From assembly GCA_963696025.1 (NCBI GenBank), contig CAVOII010000007.1:1-64000 (forward strand): DNA of 64,000 nt, given 5' to 3'. The translations under genes were made by a program, and so were the position numbers. Shown in pieces: positions 53,588 through 63,040 of this stretch (within the stretch, counting starts at the first letter, position 1; each line of letters begins with the position of its first letter). The stretch is from JABCYV01 sp963696025 (GTDB taxonomy: Bacteria; Acidobacteriota; Terriglobia; Terriglobales; Acidobacteriaceae). Below the pieces are notes generated by a model. That model worked only from the letters and a program-made list of their open reading frames with translations, did not search any database and was not told the DNA's origin.

Positions 53588-55045
53588 CTAACGTGGCAAC
53601 GGTTGTGGCATGTCTGCCAGCGCATATCCCATCACCGCCATGGCGGCGGCATTCTCCCGAAGCTCGCGCGGAACAATCTTGTCCAGGGTGTCCGCGGCGG
53701 TGTGATGATAATTGAAGTATGTACGTGCATCCTGCATGATGCCGAGAGTTGGCACGCCCGCCTTGCCGAGAGGAGCGATATCAGCCCCCGGACTGGTGTC
53801 AGTCAAGTGGATCAGATTCGCTCCGAACGCTTGCAGAATGTCTTGCACCGGTTTCAACATGTGCAAGGCGCTGAAGTTGATCCTGGCGTTAAATCCCAGC
53901 GGATGAGACGCTCCCAGGTCGCTCTCAATCGCGGCCATGTGACTTCCAAGATCCGCTTCGTGCGCCTTCGCGTAAGCATCATGTCCGCGTCCACAATCTT
54001 CCTCGTCCATCCAGGCAATCACCCGGATGGTTCGCTTCGGATGCAGGTGGAGTTGTTGAATCAGCTGCGCCGTCTCCATGGCCACCGCGACTCCGGCGCC
54101 GTCGTCAATCGCGCCCGTGCCCAGGTCCCATGAATCCAGATGTCCGGAGACGATGACGACTTGCTCCGGGTGTTCGGAGCCTTTCAGATCTCCCACCACG
54201 TTGTAGCTCAACACATCCGGCGCGGTTTGCGAGGTTAGGACTAGATGCATGCGTACCGTGCCCTCAGCCGCGAGGTGAGAAATCAGGTCAGCGTCCTCGC
54301 TAGTCACAGCCCCCGCTGGTATTCCCGCCGCCGTGCTCCCTCCAGTGTGCGGCAGGCGGTAGTCCGCGCCACCGACCGAACGCACCAGCGATGCTACCGC
54401 TCCCAGTGCGGCCGCCGCTTTCGCGCCCTTGTCCCGATAGACCACAGTTTCGCCGTAAGCCTCACCAGCAAAACCGTTGGCGGCCTTCTGCCGGTCGAAT
54501 TCCTCCGTGAACAATACAATCTTGCCCGACACCTTTGTCCGCCCCAGCGTCTCCAACTGAGCGAAGGTGTTGGCCACTACCACCTCTGCAGTGATTCCTT
54601 CGGACGGCGTTGGCGTGGTGCCTCCCAACGCAGTGAGCACAATCTTCTGGCTGGTCCCAGGCACCTGCCCTGGATACTCCACGAGCTCGGCGGCTTCTGC
54701 CCCACGGATCCAATGCGGAACTTTTACTTCTTCCAGGCGAACCTCAAGACCGAGCGCACGCAACTCCTTGGCGACATACTCCACTGCGGCTTGCGCCTGC
54801 GAAGATCCGGTTGACCGCGGCCCGATATTCTCGGCCAGGTGCGCAACCTGCTGGTAGGCGTAGTCGTCGGCAAGCGCAGCCTCGCGAATCGCGGTCAGCT
54901 GCCGTACCAGCTTCGCAGAGAACGCAATTCCACCGTCCTGGGTGGAGGGTGCGGCGCCGCAACAAGCGGCAGGCTTCTGTTGCTGGGCTGAACCGACTTC
55001 CGTAATCATGACAACAAGCATGAGGAAGGCACTCAAGGGGCGCAT
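53588..55045 (-). CDS. Secreted M28-family zinc aminopeptidase/carboxypeptidase
   Basis: 485 residues with a signal peptide (FLMLVVMITEVGSAQ). Middle PA-like insert (about 130-230: VEYPGQVPGTSQKIVLTALG). Metal ligands of the M28 core are visible: VVIVSGHLDSWDLG (His, Asp), GAIDDGAGVA (Asp), WMDEEDCGRG (Glu), IESDLG (Asp) and FNYHHTAADT (His). Closest in style to plasma glutamate carboxypeptidase-like enzymes. Exported peptide scavenging is inferred. Confidence 0.93.
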   Translation of the reverse strand: MRPLSAFLMLVVMITEVGSAQQQKPAACCGAAPSTQDGGIAFSAKLVRQLTAIREAALADDYAYQQVAHLAENIGPRSTGSSQAQAAVEYVAKELRALGLEVRLEEVKVPHWIRGAEAAELVEYPGQVPGTSQKIVLTALGGTTPTPSEGITAEVVVANTFAQLETLGRTKVSGKIVLFTEEFDRQKAANGFAGEAYGETVVYRDKGAKAAAALGAVASLVRSVGGADYRLPHTGGSTAAGIPAGAVTSEDADLISHLAAEGTVRMHLVLTSQTAPDVLSYNVVGDLKGSEHPEQVVIVSGHLDSWDLGTGAIDDGAGVAVAMETAQLIQQLHLHPKRTIRVIAWMDEEDCGRGHDAYAKAHEADLGSHMAAIESDLGASHPLGFNARINFSALHMLKPVQDILQAFGANLIHLTDTSPGADIAPLGKAGVPTLGIMQDARTYFNYHHTAADTLDKIVPRELRENAAAMAVMGYALADMPQPLPR

Positions 55046-55748
55046 GCGAGTTAGGCGTATACCTCGAAACTGCGTTAACTAGGGGGTTCAACTTTTTCAA
55101 CTGTGTATGTTGCAGGAGGGACAAGTTTACCTGAGCGCCCGTTCTTTCTTCGGTTAAAACTTGCGACACATTCTTCGTGTCCTTTGCCATCGCCTTTGCG
55201 CCCTTTGCGGTTAAGAGCTCTTGACCGCTGAAGGCCGCCGAGAAACACAGCCTAACGAAGGCTGGGCACACGAAAGCAAAAAAGCGGCCCCATTTCTGGG
55301 GCCACAATTCAAAAGAGGCAGGGTTTTTGGCGGGTTAAGTCAGGAAAGGCGATGCAAGGCACCGCTCCGCAGCGGGAACGGCTCAAAGAGAAATGTCAAA
55401 AACAATGTGAAGAGGGTGAAGGTCATTGGCTTGTAAAGCCTCTTTTTCTTGCATAGTCAAGATGCACTTGCGCAGCCAAAGGACAGCGCTGTCAAGTTGC
55501 TTCCGCAGCGTAAGGCCAAGTACATGCAAATACGCGCCTTACACCTGAATTGATAGGGCTGCCAAGAACCTCGCGCGCGCGAAGACGGGAACGACGAATG
55601 CACAATCCTGCACATTCAATGCACGACACTACTTCGGAGAAAGCGAGCATGCGACTTCAGACCTCGAACCGTCCCGCCGCATACGTGGGCTCGCCCGAGG
55701 CTGTAAGGTTTGGAATCGCCGTTTCGCAAGCTAGAGCAGGTTCTGAGT
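55046..55748. other. 700-bp gene-free region, possible small RNA
   Basis: No convincing protein gene on either strand. A clear minus-strand terminator stands at 55278-55303. On the minus strand a TTGACT / TTTACA pair with a 17-bp spacer occurs at about 55435-55465, which would give a transcript of about 150 bases ending there. It contains a CCGCTGCGGAGCGG hairpin. On the plus strand GGCTTGTAAAGCC plus TTTTT at 55428-55447 could end a transcript. Confidence 0.35.
55278..55303 (-). terminator. Rho-independent terminator in gene-free region
   Basis: Minus-strand stem GGCCCC / GGGGCC with loop AGAAAT, then GC and TTTTTT. It lies 445 bp downstream of GvpL/F and 233 bp upstream of the M28 gene, so it ends either a long gvp transcript or an RNA of its own. 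Confidence 0.75.
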
Positions 55749-56495
55749 TCAAGAATTTCCCGCGACCGTGCGCAGCTTTCCGGGCAAAAAATGATAAGGC
55801 GGCCACGGACCACTGATCAGCAGTTCGCAATTCTTCAGTTGCTTAGCGGCGCTGCTATACCGGTTTTGATACTTCTCGACCGACTTGGAGTCGATCAGAT
55901 GGGCGATATCGATCAGCATTCCGTCCGAGCTCACCCGCTTGCAACTGATCTCTTCCTCCAGGGGATTAAACAACTTATGCACCTGCACCGAAAGGGCGCG
56001 CGCTTTGGTCTGGCGCTCACGGTCTTTCGAGGCCTTTTCCCGCAGCTTGACGAGGTATTCGCCACCCACGGTGTCGGGCAAAACAACTTCGGCCATAGCC
56101 TCACGCAAGGTCCCGCTGCGGACCAGCACCTTCAGGTGCATCTCCGCCTTGCCGCGCAATTTGGCCACGCTCTGTCCGAAAGCCCGGCGATTGGCGCGCA
56201 CTGCCTGGCGCAGCGCGTCCTCAGTGTCGAAGATGGTGCCAAAGCGAAATGGCAGGACAGTGCCAGTGCGGAAGCAAACGCTGACCACCCGTGCATGCTC
56301 CAGCACGTGCTTCTCTTCGAGCTTGTCTTGATTGCGTTCATACTCGCTAACCACCACGGCAAAATCGCCGCTGGGATAGCTTAGGACGGTGGCGCCGTTC
56401 ACTCCTTGAATTCCTTCTAAGAGGAAAGGACGCCGGGTGCGGGTGCCATTGTGGAGGGTCTTTTGTTCAGTAAGGCAATAAGCGTACCACGCCAT
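55749..56495 (-). CDS. Orphan GvpL/GvpF-type gas vesicle protein
   Basis: 248 residues. Start MAWYAYCLTEQK matches the family's WYxYCI opening. Then VLSYPSGDFAVVVSEYER, LEHARVVSVCFRTGTVLPFR, FGTIFDTEDALRQAV and the late helical part with LVKLREKASKDRERQTKARA, as in GvpL/F assembly proteins. No GvpA or other gvp gene lies in the window, so gas vesicles are not implied. Role unknown. Confidence 0.85.
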   Translation of the reverse strand: MAWYAYCLTEQKTLHNGTRTRRPFLLEGIQGVNGATVLSYPSGDFAVVVSEYERNQDKLEEKHVLEHARVVSVCFRTGTVLPFRFGTIFDTEDALRQAVRANRRAFGQSVAKLRGKAEMHLKVLVRSGTLREAMAEVVLPDTVGGEYLVKLREKASKDRERQTKARALSVQVHKLFNPLEEEISCKRVSSDGMLIDIAHLIDSKSVEKYQNRYSSAAKQLKNCELLISGPWPPYHFLPGKLRTVAGNS

Positions 56496-56788
56496 ATAGT
56501 TCTCTCCGAACCTGGTGGGAGGCGAAAGTGTTTCACCTCAAACATGCATGACAGTTGGCTACGGCTCTTGAACCTTGTGGAAGAAAGGGCAGTACAGCGA
56601 CTAGAGTGGACATTTCCAATCCTGTCCACCAGTTGATATTAACGCCAGATGAATGAAAATTGCAACCTTTTCGTTGCATCGGCATCCGGGACCCGAAAGC
56701 ATCTGAAAGGAAAGAGAACTGTGACCGGAGGTCATGGCAATATCAGTTAGCTAGTCGATGGCCCGAGGGGCCGGATAAATCCAGATCC

Positions 56789-56977
56789 TCAGCAGTATTC
56801 TCTAGTCCGGACAATCGAGCGGTTATCGTCGTCACGGCCGATGAACACGCCCGGCACATGGGGATTACAGATTCCAAAATAACCTGGAGCCGGACAGCCC
56901 GGTACCGGAGTGCCCAGCTGCGCTGGTGCAGATCCTACTAATACTGCGAATACCGCGAAGTTCGCGACAACCCTCAT
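56789..56977 (-). CDS. Possible small secreted protein coupled to aroDE
   Basis: 62 codons beginning six bases after the aroDE stop. Residues 1-19 look like a signal peptide (VVANFAVFAVLVGSAPAQ). The mature part has three Cys and Gly/Pro turns (VPGCPAPGYFGICNP). No ribosome site is visible, so it would depend on coupling. It may be chance. Confidence 0.35.
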   Translation of the reverse strand: MRVVANFAVFAVLVGSAPAQLGTPVPGCPAPGYFGICNPHVPGVFIGRDDDNRSIVRTREYC

Positions 56978-56983
56978 GTGCGT

Positions 56984-58540
56984 TCAGGAGTGTGGGCTTC
57001 TCGCTGCCCGCTCCTGCAACGCGATGGTCACTACGCGCAGCATGTCATCCCAGGGGGCGGGCTTGCCGGTCCAGATCTCGAACTGGCGTGCAGCTTGGTG
57101 CACGAACATTTCAATGCCGGGGATGACTTGCGCACCCTGTGCCTTCGCCAGCTTCATGAGGCGGGTTTCCGGTGGGTCGTAGATCATGTCGAAAACGTAA
57201 CGAGCCTTGATTTCGTTTTCGTTTAATGGTGACTCGCGCGTGTTTCCCATTCCCACCGGAGTAGCGTTGATAATGACATCAAAGGCCATCTTTTTCAGAT
57301 CCGCTCGCTTGATAATTCTCGCCCGGGCCCGATGGGCGAGCTTCTTGGCCGGCCCGGCACTGCGATTCAGAATGTAAACTTCCGCTCCACGCTCTTTGAG
57401 GCCGAAAACCGCGGCCCGCGCCGCCCCGCCCGCTCCCAGAACTAGTATCTTGGCCTTCTCCAGCGTGATCCGCTGCTCCAGAGGGCGCACCACGCCAGCG
57501 GCGTCGGTATTGAATCCGTAGAGCTTGCCATCCTGGGCCCGAACTACCGTATTGCACGCGCCAATCTTGGTGGTGTGAGAGTCGGTGTTGTCCAGACTCC
57601 TGAGGATGGCCTCTTTATAGGGCATGGTGATCGAGAGTCCGTGGATCGGGATATCGCGGACGCAGGCCAGCAGATCCTTCAACGCCTTGGCATGCAAAGC
57701 GAGATAAACGCCATTCACATTCTCGCGGCGCAGCGCTGCATTCATGATCGCTGGCGAGAGCGAGTGCTCGACGGGGTCTCCGGCGACGCCGTAAACTCGC
57801 GTGGCTGCGTCGACCTGCTCGATGCGATACGTGCTCCGCAGGTCCTGAGCGGTGACCTGGCCGGGCGCGGTCTTCTCATCCGGGCTGACCGACGCAAAGG
57901 TGAACACGCTGCCGGCGCGCACTCCGAGCACACGGCTGATGATTCCCTGTTCGCCCATGCATAAGCCAATCAGCGAGTGTTTGTCGCTTCGTTTCTCCAG
58001 AAACTTCATCATGGTCACGTTGTCATAAAGCGTGGTTGCCGTGCTCACGAGTTTGTAATAATCGGCTGAGATGGCGACCATTTTGTCCAGTGTTTCTTCC
58101 AGGCGCTTGGTAGCGCGAAAGTCGTGGTAGGAGAGGATCAGCGCGGCCCGGTTGCGGAGGCGCTGCAGTTGCTCAGGTTTGCACTTAGCGGCGGTTTGCA
58201 GTTCAATATCTAGGAGGTGACAGCCCGCGACCGCGGCTTTACCAAGAAGGTCGAGCTGAGACGCCATCGAGCCCCGAAACCTGCCACCGCTGATCACTCG
58301 CCGGCAGGTCGCAATGGCCACGACATGCGGGTGATATTCGGTGAAGCGCTTGATTTTGGGCAGCGCGAGAGCGGGCCGCGAGAGGTAGTCTAATCTGAAC
58401 TCCAGAAAAGTGTTATCGCGTATCAGGCTTTCGGCCTTCTCAACCAGGTCAACCGGGTCGGAGCTGGTGACGGCCACGCACACCCGGGGCAGCCGCAGCG
58501 GCAAATGTCGGGAGATATAACTATTAGCGGTAGCTGTCAT
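56984..58540 (-). CDS. aroDE: Bifunctional 3-dehydroquinate dehydratase / shikimate dehydrogenase
   Basis: 518 residues. Type I dehydroquinase, about 15-235 (FLEFRLDYLSRPAL, Schiff-base Lys in DYYKLVSTA, SYHDF). Shikimate dehydrogenase, about 245-505 (GVAGDPVEHSLSPAIMNAAL, MPYKEAIL, NTDAAGVVRPL, ILVLGAGGAARAAVFGL). Catalyses consecutive shikimate steps in one chain. Fusions of this order occur in plants and some bacteria. Full length. Confidence 0.97.
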   Translation of the reverse strand: MTATANSYISRHLPLRLPRVCVAVTSSDPVDLVEKAESLIRDNTFLEFRLDYLSRPALALPKIKRFTEYHPHVVAIATCRRVISGGRFRGSMASQLDLLGKAAVAGCHLLDIELQTAAKCKPEQLQRLRNRAALILSYHDFRATKRLEETLDKMVAISADYYKLVSTATTLYDNVTMMKFLEKRSDKHSLIGLCMGEQGIISRVLGVRAGSVFTFASVSPDEKTAPGQVTAQDLRSTYRIEQVDAATRVYGVAGDPVEHSLSPAIMNAALRRENVNGVYLALHAKALKDLLACVRDIPIHGLSITMPYKEAILRSLDNTDSHTTKIGACNTVVRAQDGKLYGFNTDAAGVVRPLEQRITLEKAKILVLGAGGAARAAVFGLKERGAEVYILNRSAGPAKKLAHRARARIIKRADLKKMAFDVIINATPVGMGNTRESPLNENEIKARYVFDMIYDPPETRLMKLAKAQGAQVIPGIEMFVHQAARQFEIWTGKPAPWDDMLRVVTIALQERAARSPHS

Positions 58541-58760
58541 TAAATGTTGAGAGTCGGCGCGATATTACAAGCCTGTAATTGCAGATGCAACAACGGATTA
58601 TCAATCGGGGCACGCTCGAAACTTTTTAACGTACCTTGCATGACACCGCCGTAACCTTGACCGGACTTACCCTGCTTGTTACTGTCCGACTGAAAGCCCT
58701 TTATTTACTGCGTTTAGCGGGGAATGCCGGGTTGCGCTCGGCTCTGACTCTGGAGGTAAC

Positions 58761-59720
58761 ATGAAGAAAATAGGACTGTTGTTGATGCTGTGCCTGGCGG
58801 TTACCGGGGCCGCGCAGCAAGCCGACACCACCTCTGCGAACCAAGATACGCCGCCAGGTGCCCTGGCCACCTCGGTGACCTTCCCCTACGAGCGGGTGCA
58901 GACCCCCACGAGTGCTGATCTCTACTGCGCTGGTTTCGTCAGCAAGCAGCTTCTTCCCGACTCCAATTTCGTGGCCGGCGGCCTGCAAACTCCCAACACC
59001 ACCAAGTTTGTCAACGGCGAGATCATCTACCTGAAGGGCAATGGCTATCAGACCGGGCAGCAATACGAGATTGTTCGGGAGCTGCGCGATCCTAACCGCT
59101 ACGAATTGTTCGCTGGCCAGCACTCCATGCTCAACGCGACTGGTCAGCCCTATGCTGAGCTAGGGCGTGTCCGCATTGTGGATACCCGGAACAAAACGGC
59201 GGTTGCTCAGATCGAATTCAGTTGCGATCCCATCGCGCCGGGCGACATTGCGATCCCATTTGCCGAGAAGCAGGCGCTCCCGTTTCATCCTCAAATTCGC
59301 TTTGACCGCTTCGCTCCGCCCAGCGGCAAACTCAGTGGCCGTATTGTATTAGCCAAGGACTTCGACTCTGAACTGGGAACCGGCTCGAAAGTCTACATGA
59401 ATGTTGGCGCCAATCAGGGCATCAAAGTGGGAGACTATTTCCGCGCGGTGCGCTCTTACGAGCATGACCTGCACGATCCGGTGGACTCGCTTTCCTTCAA
59501 AGCCTCCACCAATGAAGACACGCAGCGGAAGATGCCCTCTTTCGAGCCTAACCTGTTTACCAAGACGAACGGCCCGACGATCCATGTGGCAGACTTGCCG
59601 CGACGGGCCGTGGGCGAAATCGTAGTGCTGAGCACTACGGCCACCACCGCCACCGGCATGGTGGTGTTCGCCATGGAAGATGTGTACGTCGGTGATGGGG
59701 TTGAGATAGACACACAGTAG
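58761..59720 (+). CDS. Secreted protein of unknown function (FlgT-C-like end)
   Basis: 319 residues; GGAGG precedes the ATG. Signal peptide KKIGLLLMLCLAVTGAAQ. Middle: DLYCAGFVSKQLLPDSNFVA and NGEIIYLKGNGYQTGQQYEI. The C-terminal third (YMNVGANQGIKVGDYFRAVR ... AVGEIVVLSTTATTATGMVV) resembles the small barrel seen at the end of FlgT-like proteins and implies a surface or peptidoglycan role. Monocistronic with its own terminator. I do not recognise the full family. Confidence 0.65.
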   Translation: MKKIGLLLMLCLAVTGAAQQADTTSANQDTPPGALATSVTFPYERVQTPTSADLYCAGFVSKQLLPDSNFVAGGLQTPNTTKFVNGEIIYLKGNGYQTGQQYEIVRELRDPNRYELFAGQHSMLNATGQPYAELGRVRIVDTRNKTAVAQIEFSCDPIAPGDIAIPFAEKQALPFHPQIRFDRFAPPSGKLSGRIVLAKDFDSELGTGSKVYMNVGANQGIKVGDYFRAVRSYEHDLHDPVDSLSFKASTNEDTQRKMPSFEPNLFTKTNGPTIHVADLPRRAVGEIVVLSTTATTATGMVVFAMEDVYVGDGVEIDTQ

Positions 59721-59745
59721 ATTTTCTCAACCTGCAGCAGTTCTG

Positions 59746-59774
59746 AACCGGGGAGCGAGTCTCCCCGGTTTTTT
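59746..59774 (+). terminator. Strong rho-independent terminator
   Basis: Perfect 10-bp stem AACCGGGGAG / CTCCCCGGTT, loop CGAGT, then TTTT, 26 bp after the stop of the 58761-59720 gene. Confidence 0.9.
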
Positions 59775-59784
59775 GCGTCCGGCT

Positions 59785-60094
59785 TCGGGAAGGCCGTGCC
59801 CAGATCATCGGCCCTATCCGTCAGGAACTGCTTTCGGGGATAAGAGGAGAAGAACAATTTCGACGCTTGCGCGACCACCTGGAAGCCTTTGAGGAACCCG
59901 GTTTACGGGCAGAAGACTATGAGGAGGCCGCAACCATGAGCAACCAATGCCGGACCCGTGGCGTCGTTGGCTCTTCTATTGATTTTCTGATTTGTGCGGT
60001 TGCGTGCCGGCGCGGATGGCAAATCCTTACCACTGACCGCGATTTCCTGCACTATGGCGCTGTGCTCGCGATCAAGCTGCACCCGTCTCGCTGA
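59785..60094 (+). pseudogene. Truncated PIN-domain (VapC-like) toxin
   Basis: The frame reads AQIIGPIRQELLSGIRGEEQ, then LRDHLEAF and GVVGSSIDFLICAVACRRGW plus LTTDRDFLHY, the middle and end of VapC toxins with the later acidic residues. The first ~40 residues, including the first catalytic Asp, are missing; the upstream terminator sits there. No antitoxin gene is beside it. A TTG at 59867 would encode only 75 residues. Probably dead. Confidence 0.7.
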
Positions 60095-60388
60095 TTTCTT
60101 TCCAAGGGGGCGGCTTAGCGGAGAATGATGTGTGAGTTACCAGGGATCTGGGAGCCCAAAATCAGCAAAGCAAAAATAAGAACTGCCAACAGCATCGCAT
60201 ACTCCAGTTATTTGCAACATACAGCAGAGCGTCTGCGGAACCAATGGTACTTTTGTGCCATGCGAGAGTTCGTCTCCGTTCCAGGGACAATGATACTCTT
60301 CACGCTCGTAGGGATAGCCCACGAGCAATGCGCATGAAGTTGGATGCTCTCGACTTTGTGCTGCCCCAGCCGTTTCGTGGATTGCCGA

Positions 60389-61639
60389 TCAATGACGGAG
60401 CAACGTTTTCCCGATGCCTACCAATGCCCCGCCCAGCACCATCCACGCGGAATTCACGCTATAACGAGCGAGCAGGACCAAACTCAATACGGCCAGCGCG
60501 AGCGTCGTCCAATCCACCACAGCCGAACGAAAGAGCTGCCAGGTAACCACTGTGATCAAGGCGAGAGCCGCCACGTTCACTCCATCCAGGATGGCGCTGG
60601 CAAACGGTGACCTTCGCAAGCGGGGAACAAAAGGTCCGCTGATGCCCACAAAGACAAACGCGGGCAGAAAGATCGCGATCGTCGCCACCGCCGCACCGGG
60701 AAATCCGCTCAGGATGTAACCGACGAAAGTTGCCGTCGTGGACAATGGCCCAGGAGTAATTTGTCCCATGGCAATGGCGTCGAGTAGTTGGCGCTCCGTA
60801 ATCCAGCGCAGCCGCTCCACCAAATTGGAGCGGATAAAGGCGACCAAGACGTAGCCGCTGCCGAAAAGGGTGGCGCCAATCTTCAGAAAGACCAGGAACA
60901 GAGCGCCAAAGCTAAACGGGACCACCCCCGTCGCGGCGGAAGTGGCTCCCGCCGACAGTAAGGCCACGTAAGTCCGCGAGCTGCGCTTTTTGCCCACGCG
61001 GAACCAATAGACCAACCCGGACATCAATCCGCCGCCAGCCAGCACTGCCAGTTGGTCTGCCTTGAGCACAAGAGCCAGCACGGCAAGGGCGCCAAGCACC
61101 CCCAGCCAGCCGGATTTGAGAGCGGACCTGCCCAGCTTGTACACGGCCTGCAGGATCACTGCGATCACGACTGGTTTGACTCCGTAGAGCAAGCTCGTGG
61201 CTTGGGATAGAGATCCAAAGCGCGTGTAAACCCAAGCCAGAGCGCTGACCATGAGAGTTGCAGGAAGGATGAAACTCCAACCGGCCACCAGCAATCCCAA
61301 CCAACCGGCGCGCACCCGTCCGATGTGGATCGCCATCTCAGTTGAATTGGGTCCAGGAATCAGGTTCGTGGCGCCCAGAAAATCGAGGAACTCTTCGCGG
61401 GTGAGCCACCCGCGGCGAGTGACGACTTCGTCCTCCAGCATTGCAATGTGAACCGCGGGCCCGCCGAAGGCGGTGGTGCCTAGCTTCAGGAACAGGTATG
61501 CCAGTTCACGCAGAGAGCTGCGCTGCGCACTGCCACTTTGGCCGCCGGAGTCGCTCTTCGTGGTCAGTTGTTCGGGCAAATGGGTCTTCGCCGGGTCGAA
61601 GAATTGTAAACCGGGTGTTTGAATCCCGCGTGAGCGCAC
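60389..61639 (-). CDS. chrA: Chromate transporter ChrA
   Basis: 416 residues with two homologous CHR halves in the inner membrane. Half 1: FLKLGTTAFGGPAVHIAMLE, FLGATNLIPGPNSTEMAIHI. Half 2: FLKIGATLFGSGYVLVAFIR, DAIAMGQITPGPLSTTATFV. These G/P motifs are diagnostic of long-chain ChrA. Exports chromate against sulfate or protons in known members. It begins at a GTG with an optional long leader; the membrane part starts about 45. Confidence 0.94.
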   Translation of the reverse strand: MRSRGIQTPGLQFFDPAKTHLPEQLTTKSDSGGQSGSAQRSSLRELAYLFLKLGTTAFGGPAVHIAMLEDEVVTRRGWLTREEFLDFLGATNLIPGPNSTEMAIHIGRVRAGWLGLLVAGWSFILPATLMVSALAWVYTRFGSLSQATSLLYGVKPVVIAVILQAVYKLGRSALKSGWLGVLGALAVLALVLKADQLAVLAGGGLMSGLVYWFRVGKKRSSRTYVALLSAGATSAATGVVPFSFGALFLVFLKIGATLFGSGYVLVAFIRSNLVERLRWITERQLLDAIAMGQITPGPLSTTATFVGYILSGFPGAAVATIAIFLPAFVFVGISGPFVPRLRRSPFASAILDGVNVAALALITVVTWQLFRSAVVDWTTLALAVLSLVLLARYSVNSAWMVLGGALVGIGKTLLRH

Positions 61640-61686
61640 GAGCGCTTTTTTCTCCGCTCAGTTGAGGACTGAGCGATGTATCCAGC

Positions 61687-62304
61687 TTATGTTTCCAGAT
61701 CGCGATCGCCGAACACTTCCGCGGTGAAGGCTTCGAGGCTCGCGCCGGTCTGCCAGGCATTCGGAGGCAAGCCTGCCTTCTTACACGTCTGCTCTAGAAA
61801 CGTCATTCGATCCCAGGCATGTTCGATGGGCACTTGCGGTAGAAGCAGACCGCGGTGTCCACCGTGGGTTATCAGCAGTCCATGCCTTCCAATCTCCACT
61901 TCTTCCGGCCGGATTGGGCTGAGCGGAGAAAGAATGCTGAGTGAAACCTTCAGTTCAATGGCTTCGTCGCGGGTCACGGGCGGAAAGCGGCCGTCCTCGA
62001 AGGCCGCTCCGCGCGCGGTTTCTGCGATGGTGCGATACAACGATGCCATCGGGAAGACGTAGCCAACGCATCCGTGCAGATCGCCGCGGAAGTAGAGCGT
62101 GGTGAAGGCGCCGCGCGGCTCAGCCAAGTGAGCACAGGGCGCAATGAAGGAGATTTCGCGCTGTTCGAGAGCCGACAGAATAGCGTCGTGGGCCAAATTC
62201 AATAGGAGTGCGCGTTCTTCTGGGGAGAATTCATTCTGCGGCGCAGCGACAGAATGGCAGGCTACTCGCAGATCGGGAGGCGGGTTTTCACGTGGCGGCG
62301 ACAT
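61687..62304 (-). CDS. AMMECR1-domain protein
   Basis: 205 residues. Core FTTLYFRGDLHGCVGYVFPM, AAFEDGRFPPVTRDE, HGLLITHGGHRGLLLPQVP and the closing EVFGDRD match AMMECR1 with the conserved LRGCIG-like turn (here DLHGCVG). Overlaps the end of pgsA by 17 bp, so co-translated. Molecular role is unknown in bacteria. Confidence 0.9.
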   Translation of the reverse strand: MSPPRENPPPDLRVACHSVAAPQNEFSPEERALLLNLAHDAILSALEQREISFIAPCAHLAEPRGAFTTLYFRGDLHGCVGYVFPMASLYRTIAETARGAAFEDGRFPPVTRDEAIELKVSLSILSPLSPIRPEEVEIGRHGLLITHGGHRGLLLPQVPIEHAWDRMTFLEQTCKKAGLPPNAWQTGASLEAFTAEVFGDRDLET

Positions 62305-62947
62305 CCCGCTTCCTCCGCCGGCTGAGGACGAATGCGCGGCGGCGGCGCTTCACCACCCGCCGGTCGATCTTCGACCAGAAGGCGGCAAAATAGTCGCCGG
62401 CCGATACAAGAGACAAACCTACCATGAACCAGATGGCGGCCAACGCAATAGCATGGACGGGAAAAAAGTAACCTCCGTAAATGGGCCATTCTCTCCACCG
62501 ATGATCGAGAATCACCGCCACCACCGAAACAATCTGCACCAGCATCTTAAACTTCCCCAAATCGCTGGCCTCAATCGTGAAGCCTTCTGAAGCTGCGATC
62601 GAGCGCAGTCCGCTGACCAGGAACTCGCGCCCGATGATTACCACGGCGATCCACGCTGGCACCAGACTGGGGTTGAACTGCACCAGTGCAACGAAAGCGG
62701 CGGCAATCAGCAGCTTGTCGGCAAGTGGATCGAGCAGCATGCCCATGGTCGTGATCTGGCCCCGCTTGCGCGCCAGGTAGCCATCGATGCCGTCCGTGAT
62801 CGAAGCGGCGATAAAGAGAGCGGAAGCCAGCAGCTCTTGCTCACCGCCGAGACCCTGAAAGCGGTTCGTAGTAAGAAGCCAAATCAGCAAAGGAATGCTA
62901 AGAATACGGGTGAGCGTGATGGAGTTGGGCAGGTTCACCAGGAGCAC
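62288..62947 (-). CDS. pgsA: Phosphatidylglycerophosphate synthase
   Basis: 219 residues. Makes phosphatidylglycerophosphate from CDP-diacylglycerol. N-terminal NLPNSITLTRILSIPLLIWL. The CDP-alcohol phosphotransferase motif spans ITDGIDGYLARKRGQ and GMLLDPLADK. About five membrane helices. A basic, Arg-rich C-terminal tail (RRVVKRRRRAFVLSRRRKRD) is longer than usual. Starts at a GTG. Upstream partner of the AMMECR1 gene. Confidence 0.95.
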   Translation of the reverse strand: MLLVNLPNSITLTRILSIPLLIWLLTTNRFQGLGGEQELLASALFIAASITDGIDGYLARKRGQITTMGMLLDPLADKLLIAAAFVALVQFNPSLVPAWIAVVIIGREFLVSGLRSIAASEGFTIEASDLGKFKMLVQIVSVVAVILDHRWREWPIYGGYFFPVHAIALAAIWFMVGLSLVSAGDYFAAFWSKIDRRVVKRRRRAFVLSRRRKRDVAAT

Positions 62948-63040
62948 GAGCCGCCGCCGGGCCCGAGAGCCAGACGACCGACAACGAATTATCCTCCACC
63001 AGCAACACCTAAGGCAATGGAAGAAGCGGTCTGGATGGGC

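Noticed and set aside
55749..56495. Evidence for gas vesicles
   Set aside because: Only a GvpL/F protein is present; no structural GvpA.
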